Part shown: positions 1 through 7,153 of the stretch, one piece after another | Position numbering within the stretch: the stretch's first letter is position 1 | Layout of the letters: every line of letters begins with the position of its first letter | From: a virus | DNA length: 64,000 nucleotides | Direction: 5' to 3' (one strand) | Virus record (IMG/VR): IMGVR_UViG_3300007775_000001 | Coordinates: 50,951 to 114,950 of that record | Translations under genes and position numbers: made by a program | The notes under the pieces: generated by a model | What the model was told of the DNA's origin: nothing | The model's database searches: none | Seen by the model: the letters and a program-made list of their open reading frames with translations, nothing else

Positions 1-1
1 G

Positions 2-301
2 GCATACGGTCATTCCGATGTGTCGGTCGAAGAGGTGCCACGGGCAATTTTCGCTGCAACAGCGAGCACAACACGCCACTTTGGTCATATCGGTATCAGC
101 ATTCATCCGGAGAGTGGAAGAGCCTTTGTCCGGATCACGCTGAGATGGTATGCTCGATGGAATTGGATCGTGTTGAGATGGCTTCTGAAGCGAAAGAGAG
201 AGCGTTGGTTGAACCGGGCTGAAACACGATGCAGGATGGTTGTACCTAACGGAATCCGTTTGGTCGTGTACTATGGCAAGCGTAAAATCGAAGACGAGTA
301 A
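2..301 (+). CDS. Hypothetical protein, 5' end outside window
   Basis: The reading frame is open from the left edge of the window, so the gene probably begins upstream; an internal GTG at 20 is the first start inside. The visible part is strongly basic, with clusters of Arg, Lys and Trp in the middle (two RW-rich stretches around residues 45-60). I recognise no family. The next gene begins just after or slightly inside its end, the usual phage packing. Confidence 0.55.
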   Translation, partial: AYGHSDVSVEEVPRAIFAATASTTRHFGHIGISIHPESGRAFVRITLRWYARWNWIVLRWLLKRKRERWLNRAETRCRMVVPNGIRLVVYYGKRKIEDE

Positions 302-314
302 TTTGTTTCTTCAG

Positions 315-650
315 ATGCTCGTAACTATCAGGAAGGATCGTACCTACTTCCCGAAGGTCATTGATCAGTTCTGGGAACTGAACCATGAGCATCGCATCGC
401 CCTGGTCAGGTATCTGATGGATCAGGTAGGCAAGGAATCGTGGAAAGAATGGGCCGCCGATCCGACTCAGCATGTAGAGATCATCAAAGCGTTGTTGATG
501 GCATACACGGGTCGCAAGGAACTCGATGAGCCGTCGCGCATTGATTTGGCAAAGCTGATCGGTGGCTATACTCAGACCAAGGAGTATCGCGAGATTGAGA
601 TATCGCTTTCTTCTTCTGTGAACGTCACAGAAGCTTTGGAGAACTTGTGA
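315..650 (+). CDS. Hypothetical protein (111 aa)
   Basis: Mostly helical-looking protein of about 111 residues with several Trp and acidic residues; no family recognised. The start is uncertain: ATG 315 avoids overlap with the upstream gene, TTG 303 has a GACGAG purine run about 4 nt upstream, and ATG 273 would give a 29-nt overlap. No strong Shine-Dalgarno sequence decides. The stop TGA (648-650) overlaps the next ATG (650), so translation is probably coupled. Confidence 0.6.
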   Translation: MLVTIRKDRTYFPKVIDQFWELNHEHRIALVRYLMDQVGKESWKEWAADPTQHVEIIKALLMAYTGRKELDEPSRIDLAKLIGGYTQTKEYREIEISLSSSVNVTEALENL

Positions 651-868
651 TGACCGTGCTTGAACTATTGAAGATCGGGAAAGACCCGGTCAATTTCGCT
701 CTGGAACTGACAGAAACCGAGACCCAGAATTCTGTGTCTGTCAACGTGGCCGTCTTTGGCGGGAGCTACGATACGATCCTCCGTAGTTTGACCACGGCTG
801 TTCGACAGGGTCTTGCTCAAATGGGGATCACAGAAGAGACCATCGATGGACAACGAGCAGAAGGGTAG
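650..868 (+). CDS. Hypothetical protein (72 aa)
   Basis: Small acidic protein starting at ATG 650, overlapping the preceding stop by one base (TGATG). It has a central Thr/Glu-rich stretch followed by a predicted amphipathic helix. No motif or family recognised. It overlaps the following gene by 23 nt in another frame. Confidence 0.6.
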   Translation: MTVLELLKIGKDPVNFALELTETETQNSVSVNVAVFGGSYDTILRSLTTAVRQGLAQMGITEETIDGQRAEG

Positions 869-1019
869 GGAGTTCAGACAGGAGGAGACTCAGAATCTCC
901 AGAAGTCAGAGAGACCTGATGCGAAGTATATGCAGGATCGTCATCTCTGTACTGTCTGTCACGGTGTAGCTCGTGTGTGCGAGCGTGGGGATTGTCCCCA
1001 AAGGGGTATTGGAGGTTGA
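846..1019 (+). CDS. Small Cys-rich protein, possible zinc binder (57 aa)
   Basis: Starts at ATG 846 with an AGAAGAGA ribosome binding site inside the previous gene. The N-terminal half is charged and probably disordered. The C-terminal third has Cys pairs (LCTVC then VCERGDC) that could form a small zinc ribbon. The GGAGG that overlaps its stop codon is the ribosome binding site of the next gene. Function unknown. Confidence 0.55.
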   Translation: MDNEQKGREFRQEETQNLQKSERPDAKYMQDRHLCTVCHGVARVCERGDCPQRGIGG

Positions 1020-1020
1020 C

Positions 1021-1506
1021 ATGTCTGGCGGATTGACCAATCGTCGTACTCCCTCGAAGAAGAAGCCCGGCGTGCGTCAACGCATGCGTGGGCTTCAAGG
1101 TATCGCTCAGCACAACGCCAGTCTCGCTCAAGCGAATGGCAAGAAACTTTCAGAGGCTTCTCATTGGATTGCTGCCCTGGCTGTGACAATTCATGGACTG
1201 AAGGAGAGATTCCCCGGTCTGGAAGAAGAAGTCGTTTGGAAGTGGGCGGATTGGTTTGTCAATGCTGGCAACTACACCAAAGAGCAGATTGAGGAGCTTC
1301 AGGGTGTGGTGGCAAAGCTGCCCATCGACAAACTCAGAGTGGTGGAGAAACCAAAGCCGGAAGTTACGCCAGAGTCAAAGCCAAGGGCTCGATTCACAAG
1401 GAACCGGGATGGCAACAATCAGAACGTGCAAGGTGGCGGACTACCTCAGATTGGATCAGGTGGTCATCCATCCGGAGAACACAGAGCTTCGAAGGATCAG
1501 TCCTGA
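1021..1506 (+). CDS. Hypothetical protein upstream of ParB-like gene (161 aa)
   Basis: Strong GGAGGTTGAC-ATG start at 1021. The basic N-terminus is followed by a helical region containing a WxWADWF patch; the last 35 or so residues are low-complexity and overlap the next gene by 98 nt. The overlap leaves the extreme C-terminus poorly constrained. By position it may act with the ParB-like protein and methyltransferase that follow, but it shows no recognisable domain. Confidence 0.6.
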   Translation: MSGGLTNRRTPSKKKPGVRQRMRGLQGIAQHNASLAQANGKKLSEASHWIAALAVTIHGLKERFPGLEEEVVWKWADWFVNAGNYTKEQIEELQGVVAKLPIDKLRVVEKPKPEVTPESKPRARFTRNRDGNNQNVQGGGLPQIGSGGHPSGEHRASKDQS

Positions 1507-2131
1507 GAAGTGGGAGTCTCTGAAGAAGTCGATCCTTGAGCATGGTGTCTATCGTCCCATCCATGTGTGGGAACAAGAACGATGGGCTTTGTCTGGCAAC
1601 CATCTCCTGAAGGCGATTCGGGAGTTGGTGCAAGAGGGTCACACTCTTGAATCGCCTTCAGGTCGTGGTTTTGTGCCGGTGATCTTCCATGATGTAGGGG
1701 AGAAAGAAGCCAAGGCGATCTTCTTCCAGACCAACAATACGTTCGCAGATTGGGTGGAAGACAATCTGAGCAACGCGATCAAGCGATACAACGAGATCGG
1801 TGGGGATGTGTATGGCCTTGGTTTTCCTCAAGGGGAAATCGAAGCGATCATGGGTGTGGTTGATCAGGCGATCAAAGAGACTGCACCCATCATGGAGAAG
1901 GTCGAGGAGTTGAACGAGCAGGTTATCCAAGATGCTGTCAACGATCCGCCTGTCGAGGCTCAACGGACTTTGACACTGAGCGAGGGTGTGTACGATCAGC
2001 TTGAGGGTGTGCTGATCGACATTGCAAAGCGGCTCAATCCAGATTGGAAGAAGGGCGACTCCTTCAATGAGGCGGTTGCTGCTCTGGTTCAGATTTGGCG
2101 AGAACGACAACTGTCTTCACAGGTCGCATGA
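1409..2131 (+). CDS. ParB-like nuclease-fold protein (240 aa)
   Basis: The N-terminal 100 residues have the ParB/sulfiredoxin-fold pattern: a strand with an HPEN-like turn, then SLKKSILEHGVYRPIHVW, and a WALSGNHLLKA block corresponding to the conserved G-H/R-R segment that binds nucleotide. The C-terminal half is helical and unassigned. The start ATG 1409 has AAGGA 7 nt upstream and is needed to include the first strand. The stop overlaps the methyltransferase start (ATGA at 2128). Phage ParB-fold proteins next to DNA methyltransferases are common, so a joint role in DNA modification or target selection is likely; this is inference. A plasmid-type partition role is not supported, since there is no ParA and no HTH centre. 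Confidence 0.75.
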   Translation: MATIRTCKVADYLRLDQVVIHPENTELRRISPEKWESLKKSILEHGVYRPIHVWEQERWALSGNHLLKAIRELVQEGHTLESPSGRGFVPVIFHDVGEKEAKAIFFQTNNTFADWVEDNLSNAIKRYNEIGGDVYGLGFPQGEIEAIMGVVDQAIKETAPIMEKVEELNEQVIQDAVNDPPVEAQRTLTLSEGVYDQLEGVLIDIAKRLNPDWKKGDSFNEAVAALVQIWRERQLSSQVA

Positions 2132-2856
2132 TCAAGGTCGAGGAGTGGGACGGTCTTCAGACCAATGTGGTCATCCACGGTGCTTTCGAAGAGGTCTACA
2201 AGAAGGCACAGATCAGGGCTGATCTTCTGGTTACGAGTCCGCCCTATCCAACGTCTACCACGAGATACATCCCCTCACTTGGCGGGAATGTGAATGACCG
2301 TACGGTGACGCGGAACAGGTTGTACAGCAAGAGTCATGCGAAGGTTGGGGAGTCCGACTATCTCAGATGGGCTCAGCTATGCATCGGTTTCGCTCCTCTG
2401 GTGTTCTTCAATATTCCTGCTCGTGTGCTTGATTACGATCTTGGTGCAAAGCCGTTTAACCATGTCGTGTGGGTGAAGACCAATGGAGCGGTGCCATTTG
2501 CTCACAAAGGGGTGGTACGTTTCCATGAGTTTATATTGCTTTTCGGTGATCACAAGCGGTTGAACAAGCCGATGCGCTCAGTTTGGGAGATGGCTTCACA
2601 ACGAGGGTCAGATCATCCAGCACCGTTCCCGATCAATCTTCCGGCGAGAGCTATTCATTATGGTAGCAAGCCTGGAGACCTTGTGTTCGATCCGTTTGGA
2701 GGAAGCGGGACTACTGCGGCGGTAGCCAAAGCCATGAATAGGCGTTGGCTCACATGCGACACAGAACAGGAGTTCTGCGAGATGATGGATGATCGAATTG
2801 CGAGGGTGAGAACTTCAGGCGACGGGAGCCAACTTGGGGGAAGGGAGGGAAACTGA
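2128..2856 (+). CDS. DNA methyltransferase, amino-group (N4-C/N6-A) type (242 aa)
   Basis: S-adenosylmethionine-dependent DNA methylase. The catalytic TSPPY motif (motif IV) is at residues 36-40 and the SAM-binding FDPFGGSGTT (motif I) at about 187-196, the catalytic-then-SAM order of the beta class. The length is on the short side for a free-standing enzyme, leaving little room for a target-recognition domain. The adjacent ParB-like protein is coupled by an ATGA overlap. Most likely it modifies phage DNA against host restriction; an orphan regulatory role is possible. Its target sequence cannot be read from the gene. Confidence 0.9.
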   Translation: MIKVEEWDGLQTNVVIHGAFEEVYKKAQIRADLLVTSPPYPTSTTRYIPSLGGNVNDRTVTRNRLYSKSHAKVGESDYLRWAQLCIGFAPLVFFNIPARVLDYDLGAKPFNHVVWVKTNGAVPFAHKGVVRFHEFILLFGDHKRLNKPMRSVWEMASQRGSDHPAPFPINLPARAIHYGSKPGDLVFDPFGGSGTTAAVAKAMNRRWLTCDTEQEFCEMMDDRIARVRTSGDGSQLGGREGN

Positions 2857-2902
2857 CCCCCGTCGCCTTCGGTGCCGGTAAGCATGGTCAGATTCGCATG
2901 CG

Positions 2903-2943
2903 ATTTTTCCAAAGTCAAGAACTATTTTTGGTATTGGAAAAAT
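2903..2943 (+). other. Inverted repeat upstream of ncRNA promoter
   Basis: ATTTTTCCAA (2903-2912) and TTGGAAAAAT (2934-2943) form a perfect 10-bp inverted repeat with a 21-nt loop, ending 3 bp before the -35 box of the ncRNA promoter. It could be a weak terminator for the methyltransferase transcript or an operator or upstream element for the promoter. There is no U-run directly after it. Confidence 0.5.
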
Positions 2944-2946
2944 TTC

Positions 2947-2975
2947 TTGCGTTCTCGAAGGTGTTCTGTTAGGAT
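2947..2975 (+). promoter_or_regulatory. Promoter of the large ncRNA
   Basis: TTGCGT (2947-2952), exactly 17 bp, then TAGGAT (2970-2975). The predicted start is near 2982. It sits in the non-coding gap after the methyltransferase and points into the structured RNA. Confidence 0.7.
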
Positions 2976-2981
2976 GATGAT

Positions 2982-3582
2982 CACGATGACACGGGCCTAG
3001 CATGGTGGTGGACGTGTCGGGTCAGTCTGTGGTGCAGGGCAAGGCTCTGCACTTCGCTCAAGATGAAGAAGTGCAACACGTGATGACACAGATCAGTCAT
3101 GCCTAACTGATCTTTGGGAAAGCGGGGAGACCGCTGACTCTAACGTGCCGGGTAGGGACGATGCGCTGATTCGCATTTGAGACTGGCGATAAGCGTTCCC
3201 GAGTCCCAGAAAGGAGGTGAGTCCCATGCTTAGTAATTGATAAACACTGCGCACTTGCGCGACCTTGAGTCTATTGAGGGGCCTAGACGGATATGAGTCT
3301 ATCACTATTACGATGTGTTTAGACCATCGGTCTGTGACAGCGTGGAGGCAGATAGAAGATCATTTGGGGTCTTCTCGCAGTAGCCTTTGAAGCGTACCGC
3401 CCGTTGAAGCCAAACACATGCGATGAGAAGTATACGAGGAAAGCCCCGCTATTGGATGCAATAGGATGGGGAAATACTGATGGGAAGGTACTGCGTAGTA
3501 GTGTCGTTTATGGATCGCCCCGAAGAGGAAAGGGCGTGGGAGCCCTGCCATTGAAGACATTCGTTGGCAGGGTTTCTTTTTT
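2982..3582 (+). ncRNA. Large structured non-coding RNA, about 600 nt
   Basis: No credible ORF covers this stretch. It is bounded by its own promoter and an intrinsic terminator. Many perfect hairpins can be read by eye: GTGCAG/CTGCAC (3032-3052), AGATCAGT/ACTGATCT (3090-3113), AGCGG/CCGCT (3121-3135), ATGCG/CGCAT (3161-3176), GCGC-ACTT-GCGC (3249-3260), GTCTA/TAGAC (3269-3288), AGACC/GGTCT (3321-3333), and a nested AGTAT-CCCC-CTATTG / CAATAG-GGGG-ATACT element (3429-3478). Size, phage setting and nearby tRNA island recall the GOLLD and ROOL classes of ornate large RNAs, but I cannot assign it to either. Function unknown. Confidence 0.75.
3541..3582 (+). terminator. Intrinsic terminator of the large ncRNA
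   Basis: GCCCTGCCA and TGGCAGGGT form a stem (3542-3573) with a 14-nt loop, followed by TTTCTTTTTT. It closes the ncRNA unit and separates it from the DUF3310 gene, whose ribosome binding site begins 8 nt later. Confidence 0.85.
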
Positions 3583-3599
3583 CCGGACAGGGAGTCGAG

Positions 3600-3830
3600 A
3601 TGGCAGAACAGGTTGATCGTCCCACCCATTACGGGGGAACAGATTGCATCGAAGCAATGGAGAAGATGCTGTCCAGAGAAGAGTTCATTGGTTTCCTTCG
3701 AGGAACCATCTTCCGATATCAATGGAGATGGCGTCAGAAGAACGGCGAGCAGGATTTGGAAAAGGCTCGTTGGTACGATAGGTATCTCAAGGAGTACATG
3801 CAGAGATGCTCTGAACCAGTTTCTACGTAG
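3600..3830 (+). CDS. DUF3310 family protein (76 aa)
   Basis: Small protein with the DUF3310 pattern seen in many phages: a start HY motif (PTHYGG), an IEAMEKM helix, and GFLRGTIFRYQWRWRQKNG followed by DLEKARWYDRYL. The role of the family is unsettled; it usually sits among nucleotide or DNA metabolism genes. Start ATG 3600 has AGGGAG upstream. The last codons and the TAG stop lie inside palindrome copy 1, giving the ending VST, as in two other genes of this window. Confidence 0.85.
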   Translation: MAEQVDRPTHYGGTDCIEAMEKMLSREEFIGFLRGTIFRYQWRWRQKNGEQDLEKARWYDRYLKEYMQRCSEPVST

Positions 3831-3834
3831 AAAC
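3819..3834. repeat. Palindrome copy 1 (GTTTCTACGTAGAAAC)
   Basis: Perfect 16-bp palindrome. It contains the stop codon of the DUF3310 gene and ends 2 bp before the next ATG, leaving no room for a normal Shine-Dalgarno sequence between the palindrome and that gene. Confidence 0.95.
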
Positions 3835-3836
3835 CC

Positions 3837-4706
3837 ATGGCTGCCAAGTTTGTTCGCACGACATCCAAGCCAGAGGGCAAGAAACCCTTCGATGTGAAGT
3901 CTCTTCGCTCGAATCGACCAGTGTTCAAGCGTCGGTCTTCTGTTGCGTTGGCGACCTCTCCGGTTCCCAAGCATGGCCCGAAGATTGCTCGCATCGAAGA
4001 CCTGGATGCACTCATGGTTGAGCGTGGTGTTTTGTTTCCGCACGCTTCGATTCGCGATTACCTCATCAATGTGAAGGGGTATTCAGAGAGTCAGTACCAT
4101 ATCTTCATGAAGTTCGCTCCAGCAATGGATTGGGACGAGCGCAAGCGTCTTCTTCAAGACCAGATCACACAGCAACTCGTGGCACGGCACATCGATGGAA
4201 TTGCCGAAGCCCATGATATGTTTCTGAAGGCGTCCAAGCTGGGTATTGGGCGTGCTCTTGAAATGCTTGCTAGGCTTCAGGTGAGCGATGTTCCTGTCGA
4301 GGTGGAAGTTCCCGACTTGAAGAACCCTGGCAAGACCAAGGTGGTGAAGAAGTTCTCCTTGCGGAGCGTTGATCTTCTCAACATCTTGTCTGCTTTGAAG
4401 AGTGCTCAGGAAATCTACCGCAAGGCCATGGGGATTAACGACGAGGAAGACAGCATGGTAAACCTCATGGAGCGGTTCCGACAGACCGTTGGTGCGCAAT
4501 CACGGTTGAACATCACTCAAGTCAACGTCAACTCTGGTGGTGAGTCGAAATCGGTATCTGTCGAGGGTGTTGATTACGATGACGTGAAGCTCATCCTTGA
4601 GGCGTTGCGTCAGGCCAAAACAGAGTCCAAGGATGAAGATGAGGAAGAAGTAGCGGGAGAACTCATCATCCATGGTGATCCTGTCGTGACCAAGGTTGTG
4701 AACTGA
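3837..4706 (+). CDS. Hypothetical protein, possible terminase small subunit (289 aa)
   Basis: Basic, disordered N-terminus (about 45 residues), then a helical region with a possible DNA-binding segment (FPHASIRDYLINVKGYSES) and a long helical middle. The C-terminus carries an acidic run (DEDEEE). The architecture of basic DNA-binding part, helices and acidic tail fits a small terminase, but no family signature is clear and the large subunit is 24 kb away. The start lies 2 bp after palindrome copy 1 and lacks a visible ribosome binding site, which is unusual here. A strong terminator follows. Confidence 0.65.
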   Translation: MAAKFVRTTSKPEGKKPFDVKSLRSNRPVFKRRSSVALATSPVPKHGPKIARIEDLDALMVERGVLFPHASIRDYLINVKGYSESQYHIFMKFAPAMDWDERKRLLQDQITQQLVARHIDGIAEAHDMFLKASKLGIGRALEMLARLQVSDVPVEVEVPDLKNPGKTKVVKKFSLRSVDLLNILSALKSAQEIYRKAMGINDEEDSMVNLMERFRQTVGAQSRLNITQVNVNSGGESKSVSVEGVDYDDVKLILEALRQAKTESKDEDEEEVAGELIIHGDPVVTKVVN

Positions 4707-4720
4707 CTGTCGCCCCCCCT

Positions 4721-4762
4721 CCCCTTGCGTCAGTCCGTGCAACTGACGCAAGGGGTCTTTTT
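4721..4762 (+). terminator. Strong intrinsic terminator
   Basis: CCCCTTGCGTCAGT (4721-4734) pairs perfectly with ACTGACGCAAGGGG (4742-4755) around a 7-nt loop, followed by TCTTTTTG. It ends the transcript of the 3837-4706 gene. Confidence 0.95.
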
Positions 4763-4779
4763 GACTCCTCGTTTTCTTG

Positions 4780-4808
4780 TTGACTTCCGCTGTACTCCCT
4801 GTCATACT
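4780..4808 (+). promoter_or_regulatory. Promoter for the 4.85-5.74 kb operon
   Basis: TTGACT (4780-4785), 17 bp, CATACT (4803-4808). The following leader (GAGAACTCTGAATGGAGAG) is a diverged version of the leader shared by the promoters at 5807, 13504 and 24721. Confidence 0.75.
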
Positions 4809-4852
4809 GTAGTCGTGGGAAGGAAGTGAGAACTCTGAATGGAGAGAGGGTC

Positions 4853-5125
4853 ATGAACAGCGCACTGCATGAAGAAAATCACGAGGAGTTTCGAGCGAAA
4901 CTCCAGAGTGAGCGTGACCGGCTCCTTCCTATCTTCAACCGGGTCGCGAATCCGGATGACTGGAAGGCTCCGATCAGCGCATGGGTGGATGCTGCCGAAG
5001 TGGACAACGTCGTGCAAGCAATCGGGTACTTCACGGCAACGGTGGCGAAGGTCGCTTGGGGTCTGAAACCGGGCAAGGCATACGTGACTTCGGTCGGCTA
5101 CAGGGTTGGCCCGGCTGGGCCATAA
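4853..5125 (+). CDS. Hypothetical protein (90 aa)
   Basis: First gene after the promoter at 4780. ATG 4853 follows GGAGAGAGGG. It has a charged N-terminal helix (EENHEEFRAKLQSERDRLL) followed by a short domain with aromatic and Gly residues. No family recognised. First of three genes in a short operon closed by the terminator at 5767. Confidence 0.65.
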   Translation: MNSALHEENHEEFRAKLQSERDRLLPIFNRVANPDDWKAPISAWVDAAEVDNVVQAIGYFTATVAKVAWGLKPGKAYVTSVGYRVGPAGP

Positions 5126-5147
5126 CACGGGAAAAGAGGAGACTCCC

Positions 5148-5330
5148 ATGAAGAATTGTACATGCAAGGGGACGGGAAGACAGAGGGTCTACAACGGGAA
5201 GACCAATTTCACCATTCCTTGCACAACCTGCAAGGGTTTAGGCAAGCTCCCGGTGCGACTGGAGACGGGCAATCTCCAATCGCCGTTGGCGAACGTGCGC
5301 GTCTTCGAGGAAGGAACACAAGTCGGTTGA
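5148..5330 (+). CDS. Small DnaJ-type zinc-finger protein (60 aa)
   Basis: Two CxCxGxG / CxxCxGxG repeats (CTCKGTG near the N-terminus and CTTCKGLGK about 25 residues later) match the cysteine-rich knuckles of the DnaJ central zinc domain. There is no J-domain, so this is a free-standing zinc knuckle, as seen in many phages. The ribosome binding site is AGAGGAGACTCCC before ATG 5148. It probably mediates protein-protein or nucleic-acid contacts; the specific role is unknown. Confidence 0.7.
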   Translation: MKNCTCKGTGRQRVYNGKTNFTIPCTTCKGLGKLPVRLETGNLQSPLANVRVFEEGTQVG

Positions 5331-5342
5331 CAAAGGAGAAAC

Positions 5343-5744
5343 ATGACTGAACCACTGTTCACCGAAGCGGATGTGATCTACGCGGTCAATCTGCGAGACG
5401 TGGTGGAAGACGGCTGGCTGGATGGCAATGCTGGAACGCTTGCACCAATCAGCCGCAAGTTCTTCAAGCATCCGGTGTGGGCTTCTCCGGGTGTGTACAC
5501 GGTGATGGAGAAGGCGGTACAGGAAGATTCGAAGTTCTATACTTTCGAGTCGCTGTGGGCGTACTTCCTATTCCGTACCGTTCGCTTCGCGGAAGACGTG
5601 AATGAATCAACTCGTAAGTTCACGTTCCAGCGTAGGACTGATGGGATGCATCATCGTCCGGTTGAGATCATGGTCTGTGTCCAGGCGTGGGCGGTCGATG
5701 ACCCCAAGCCTGTTGTGACGCTCTATCTCCCGGAGGAAGACTAG
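5343..5744 (+). CDS. Hypothetical protein (133 aa)
   Basis: Third gene of the 4.85-5.74 kb operon, ATG 5343 after AAAGGAGAAAC. A mixed alpha/beta protein rich in aromatic residues (FKHPVWASPGVY, FESLWAYFLF). No recognisable motif. A textbook terminator follows 22 nt after the stop. Confidence 0.65.
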   Translation: MTEPLFTEADVIYAVNLRDVVEDGWLDGNAGTLAPISRKFFKHPVWASPGVYTVMEKAVQEDSKFYTFESLWAYFLFRTVRFAEDVNESTRKFTFQRRTDGMHHRPVEIMVCVQAWAVDDPKPVVTLYLPEED

Positions 5745-5766
5745 GGGCTCTCTCTCCCCTGCCACG

Positions 5767-5803
5767 AGAGCACTCAGGAGAAATTCTGAGTGCTCTTTTT
5801 TTT
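5767..5803 (+). terminator. Intrinsic terminator
   Basis: AGAGCACTCAG pairs perfectly with CTGAGTGCTCT across an 8-nt loop and runs into a tract of eight T. The next promoter begins 3 bp later, cleanly separating two operons. Confidence 0.95.
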
Positions 5804-5806
5804 GCC

Positions 5807-5835
5807 TTGACATCATGTAGTACATGTAGTACACT
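5807..5835 (+). promoter_or_regulatory. Promoter with repeated operator-like spacer
   Basis: TTGACA (5807-5812), 17 bp, TACACT (5830-5835). The spacer holds a direct repeat of ATGTAGTAC, and the core (GTAGYACATGTARTAC) recurs in the promoters at 13504, 19734 and 24721. The transcript starts with the shared leader TGTGGCTGAGAGAGAAACCC (5841-5860). Confidence 0.85.
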
Positions 5836-5879
5836 GTAACTGTGGCTGAGAGAGAAACCCTGAATAGAGGAAAGAACCC

Positions 5880-6092
5880 ATGGAACATTATTCACATCTC
5901 ATGAGTGGATGCGCTGCGAAGTTTCCTTTCTGTTACGGTGACTGTGGAGACGATGTGAAGAAAAACGAGAAGACCGGTCGGTGGTATATCACGATGGGTC
6001 ATCCGGGCTTCAATAGCACGGCCAACAACGGTAACGGGTATTCGACCGAAGCCAAGGCTCGCAGTGAACTGAAACGCTACGCACGAGCGTAG
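5880..6092 (+). CDS. Hypothetical protein (70 aa)
   Basis: First gene under the promoter at 5807, with AGAGGAAAG before ATG 5880. The Cys pattern (CAAKFPFCYGDC) in the first third could bind metal; a Gly/Asn/Ser-rich middle and a basic helical C-terminus follow. No family recognised. Confidence 0.6.
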   Translation: MEHYSHLMSGCAAKFPFCYGDCGDDVKKNEKTGRWYITMGHPGFNSTANNGNGYSTEAKARSELKRYARA

Positions 6093-6114
6093 CGTTCTGG
6101 TCGAGAGAGAGATC

Positions 6115-6411
6115 ATGTCAACAACCGTGGCGCAGACGATTCTGAAGCAGTTGGGTGGTGGTCGCTTTGCACTGATGACGGGTGCCAAGGGCTTTACGAG
6201 TACCGGCAACGGAGTGTTCTTCCGGATCGGTCGCAATCATCGAAGCATCAACAAGGTGTCGGTCGATCTGATGGGCGATGACACCTACACCATGAAGTTT
6301 TGTCGTGTGCGCAAGAGCGTGGCAACGGTGGCGAAAGAAGTCAAAGGGCTGTACTTCGATCAGTTGCAAGAGGTCTTCACACGGGAAACTGGGATGTACA
6401 CTCACTTGTAG
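6115..6411 (+). CDS. Conserved phage protein with QLGGGRFALMTGAK motif (98 aa)
   Basis: The opening ILKQLGGGRFALMTGAKGF and the later DTYTMKFCRVRK / GLYFDQLQEVFTRETG pattern belong to a small protein found in very many phages and mobile elements. Its biochemical role is not established as far as I know. The ribosome binding site GAGAGAGATC precedes ATG 6115. It lies in one operon with the DUF262 protein that follows. Confidence 0.75.
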   Translation: MSTTVAQTILKQLGGGRFALMTGAKGFTSTGNGVFFRIGRNHRSINKVSVDLMGDDTYTMKFCRVRKSVATVAKEVKGLYFDQLQEVFTRETGMYTHL

Positions 6412-6420
6412 GGAAACGAG

Positions 6421-6960
6421 ATGACCAAATATACGAGGTTCCAAGACATCCCTCAGATGGTCGAAGCCGGGAGTTACGAGGTAGACATCCCGTGGGACTA
6501 TTTGGAAAAAGGGCTGGCAGGCTACCTGGAGCAAGGTTTGGTGCTTGAGCCGGACTTCCAGCGTGGTCATGTGTGGAGTGATGAGAAGCGCACGGCATAC
6601 GTGGAGTTCTGTCTTCGCGGTGGTCGTGGAAATCGTACGATCTTCTTCAACTGTCCTGGCTGGCATTCGGTGCGTCGATTGACTGCGGGGAGTTTTGTGC
6701 TCGTAGATGGTTTGCAGCGGTTGACCGCCGTGCGGATGTTCATGAGGGATGAACTGAGAGCATTCGGTTCTTTCTTCAGCGAGTACACGGATCGGATGTG
6801 GTTGTTCGGTCTGTCCGCTTCATTCCGTTTCAACGTCAATCGGTTGGAAACGCGGGCCGAAGTGCTCCGGTGGTATCTGGACATGAACACAGGCGGCGTG
6901 GTGCATGCGGAGAGCGAGCTTGACCGTGTGCGTGAACTGCTCAGCAAGGAGACGGTATGA
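6421..6960 (+). CDS. DUF262 (GmrSD-N/ParB-like fold) protein (179 aa)
   Basis: Contains the two DUF262 signatures: DFQRGHVW at residues 45-52 and a DGLQRLTAV block near 96-104. This domain has a ParB-related NTP-binding fold and forms the N-terminal part of the GmrS/GmrD modification-dependent restriction proteins. Here it stands alone at 179 residues without the HNH partner domain. It could be a phage NTPase or an inhibitor of a host DUF262 system; that is inference. The stop overlaps a short ORF (ATGA at 6957). Confidence 0.8.
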   Translation: MTKYTRFQDIPQMVEAGSYEVDIPWDYLEKGLAGYLEQGLVLEPDFQRGHVWSDEKRTAYVEFCLRGGRGNRTIFFNCPGWHSVRRLTAGSFVLVDGLQRLTAVRMFMRDELRAFGSFFSEYTDRMWLFGLSASFRFNVNRLETRAEVLRWYLDMNTGGVVHAESELDRVRELLSKETV

Positions 6961-7132
6961 AAGTCAAAGGGCATTTGTTCACGATCAATCAGAACGTCAC
7001 GCAAGGTGATCTGAACCGGCAAGTATATTGAATGTCGGGGTCTGGGTTGCGGCTGAAGCTCAAGGGGAATTCCGTCTTGCAAGAACTGGCTTCTCTGTAG
7101 TGGACATTTTTCGCGCAACGTGGTAGGCTGAA
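6957..7132 (+). pseudogene. Short ORF, probably frameshifted (broken) gene
   Basis: ATG 6957 overlaps the DUF262 stop and encodes 24 residues to a TGA at 7029. In the -1 frame directly after that point, an open stretch of about 33 residues (LNVGVWVAAEAQGEFRLART onwards) continues to a stop at about 7132 and looks protein-like. One inserted base near 7028 would join them into a protein of about 58 residues. Either the gene is mutated, there is a sequence error, or a frameshift is used. A 22-residue ORF at 7032-7100 is another reading. Confidence 0.35.
7101..7129 (+). promoter_or_regulatory. Promoter for the 7.15-8.07 kb genes
   Basis: TGGACA (7101-7106), 17 bp, TAGGCT (7124-7129), 25 nt before ATG 7154. 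The -10 box resembles the TAGGAT boxes at 2970 and 26002. Confidence 0.65.
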
Positions 7133-7153
7133 TCACAAAACGGGAGATTCCAC

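Noticed and set aside
1409-2131. ParB-like gene as a plasmid-type partition system
   Set aside because: There is only the N-terminal nuclease-type fold, no HTH centre and no ParA nearby; the methyltransferase partner suggests DNA modification. A link to the parS-like palindromes is not supported by sequence.
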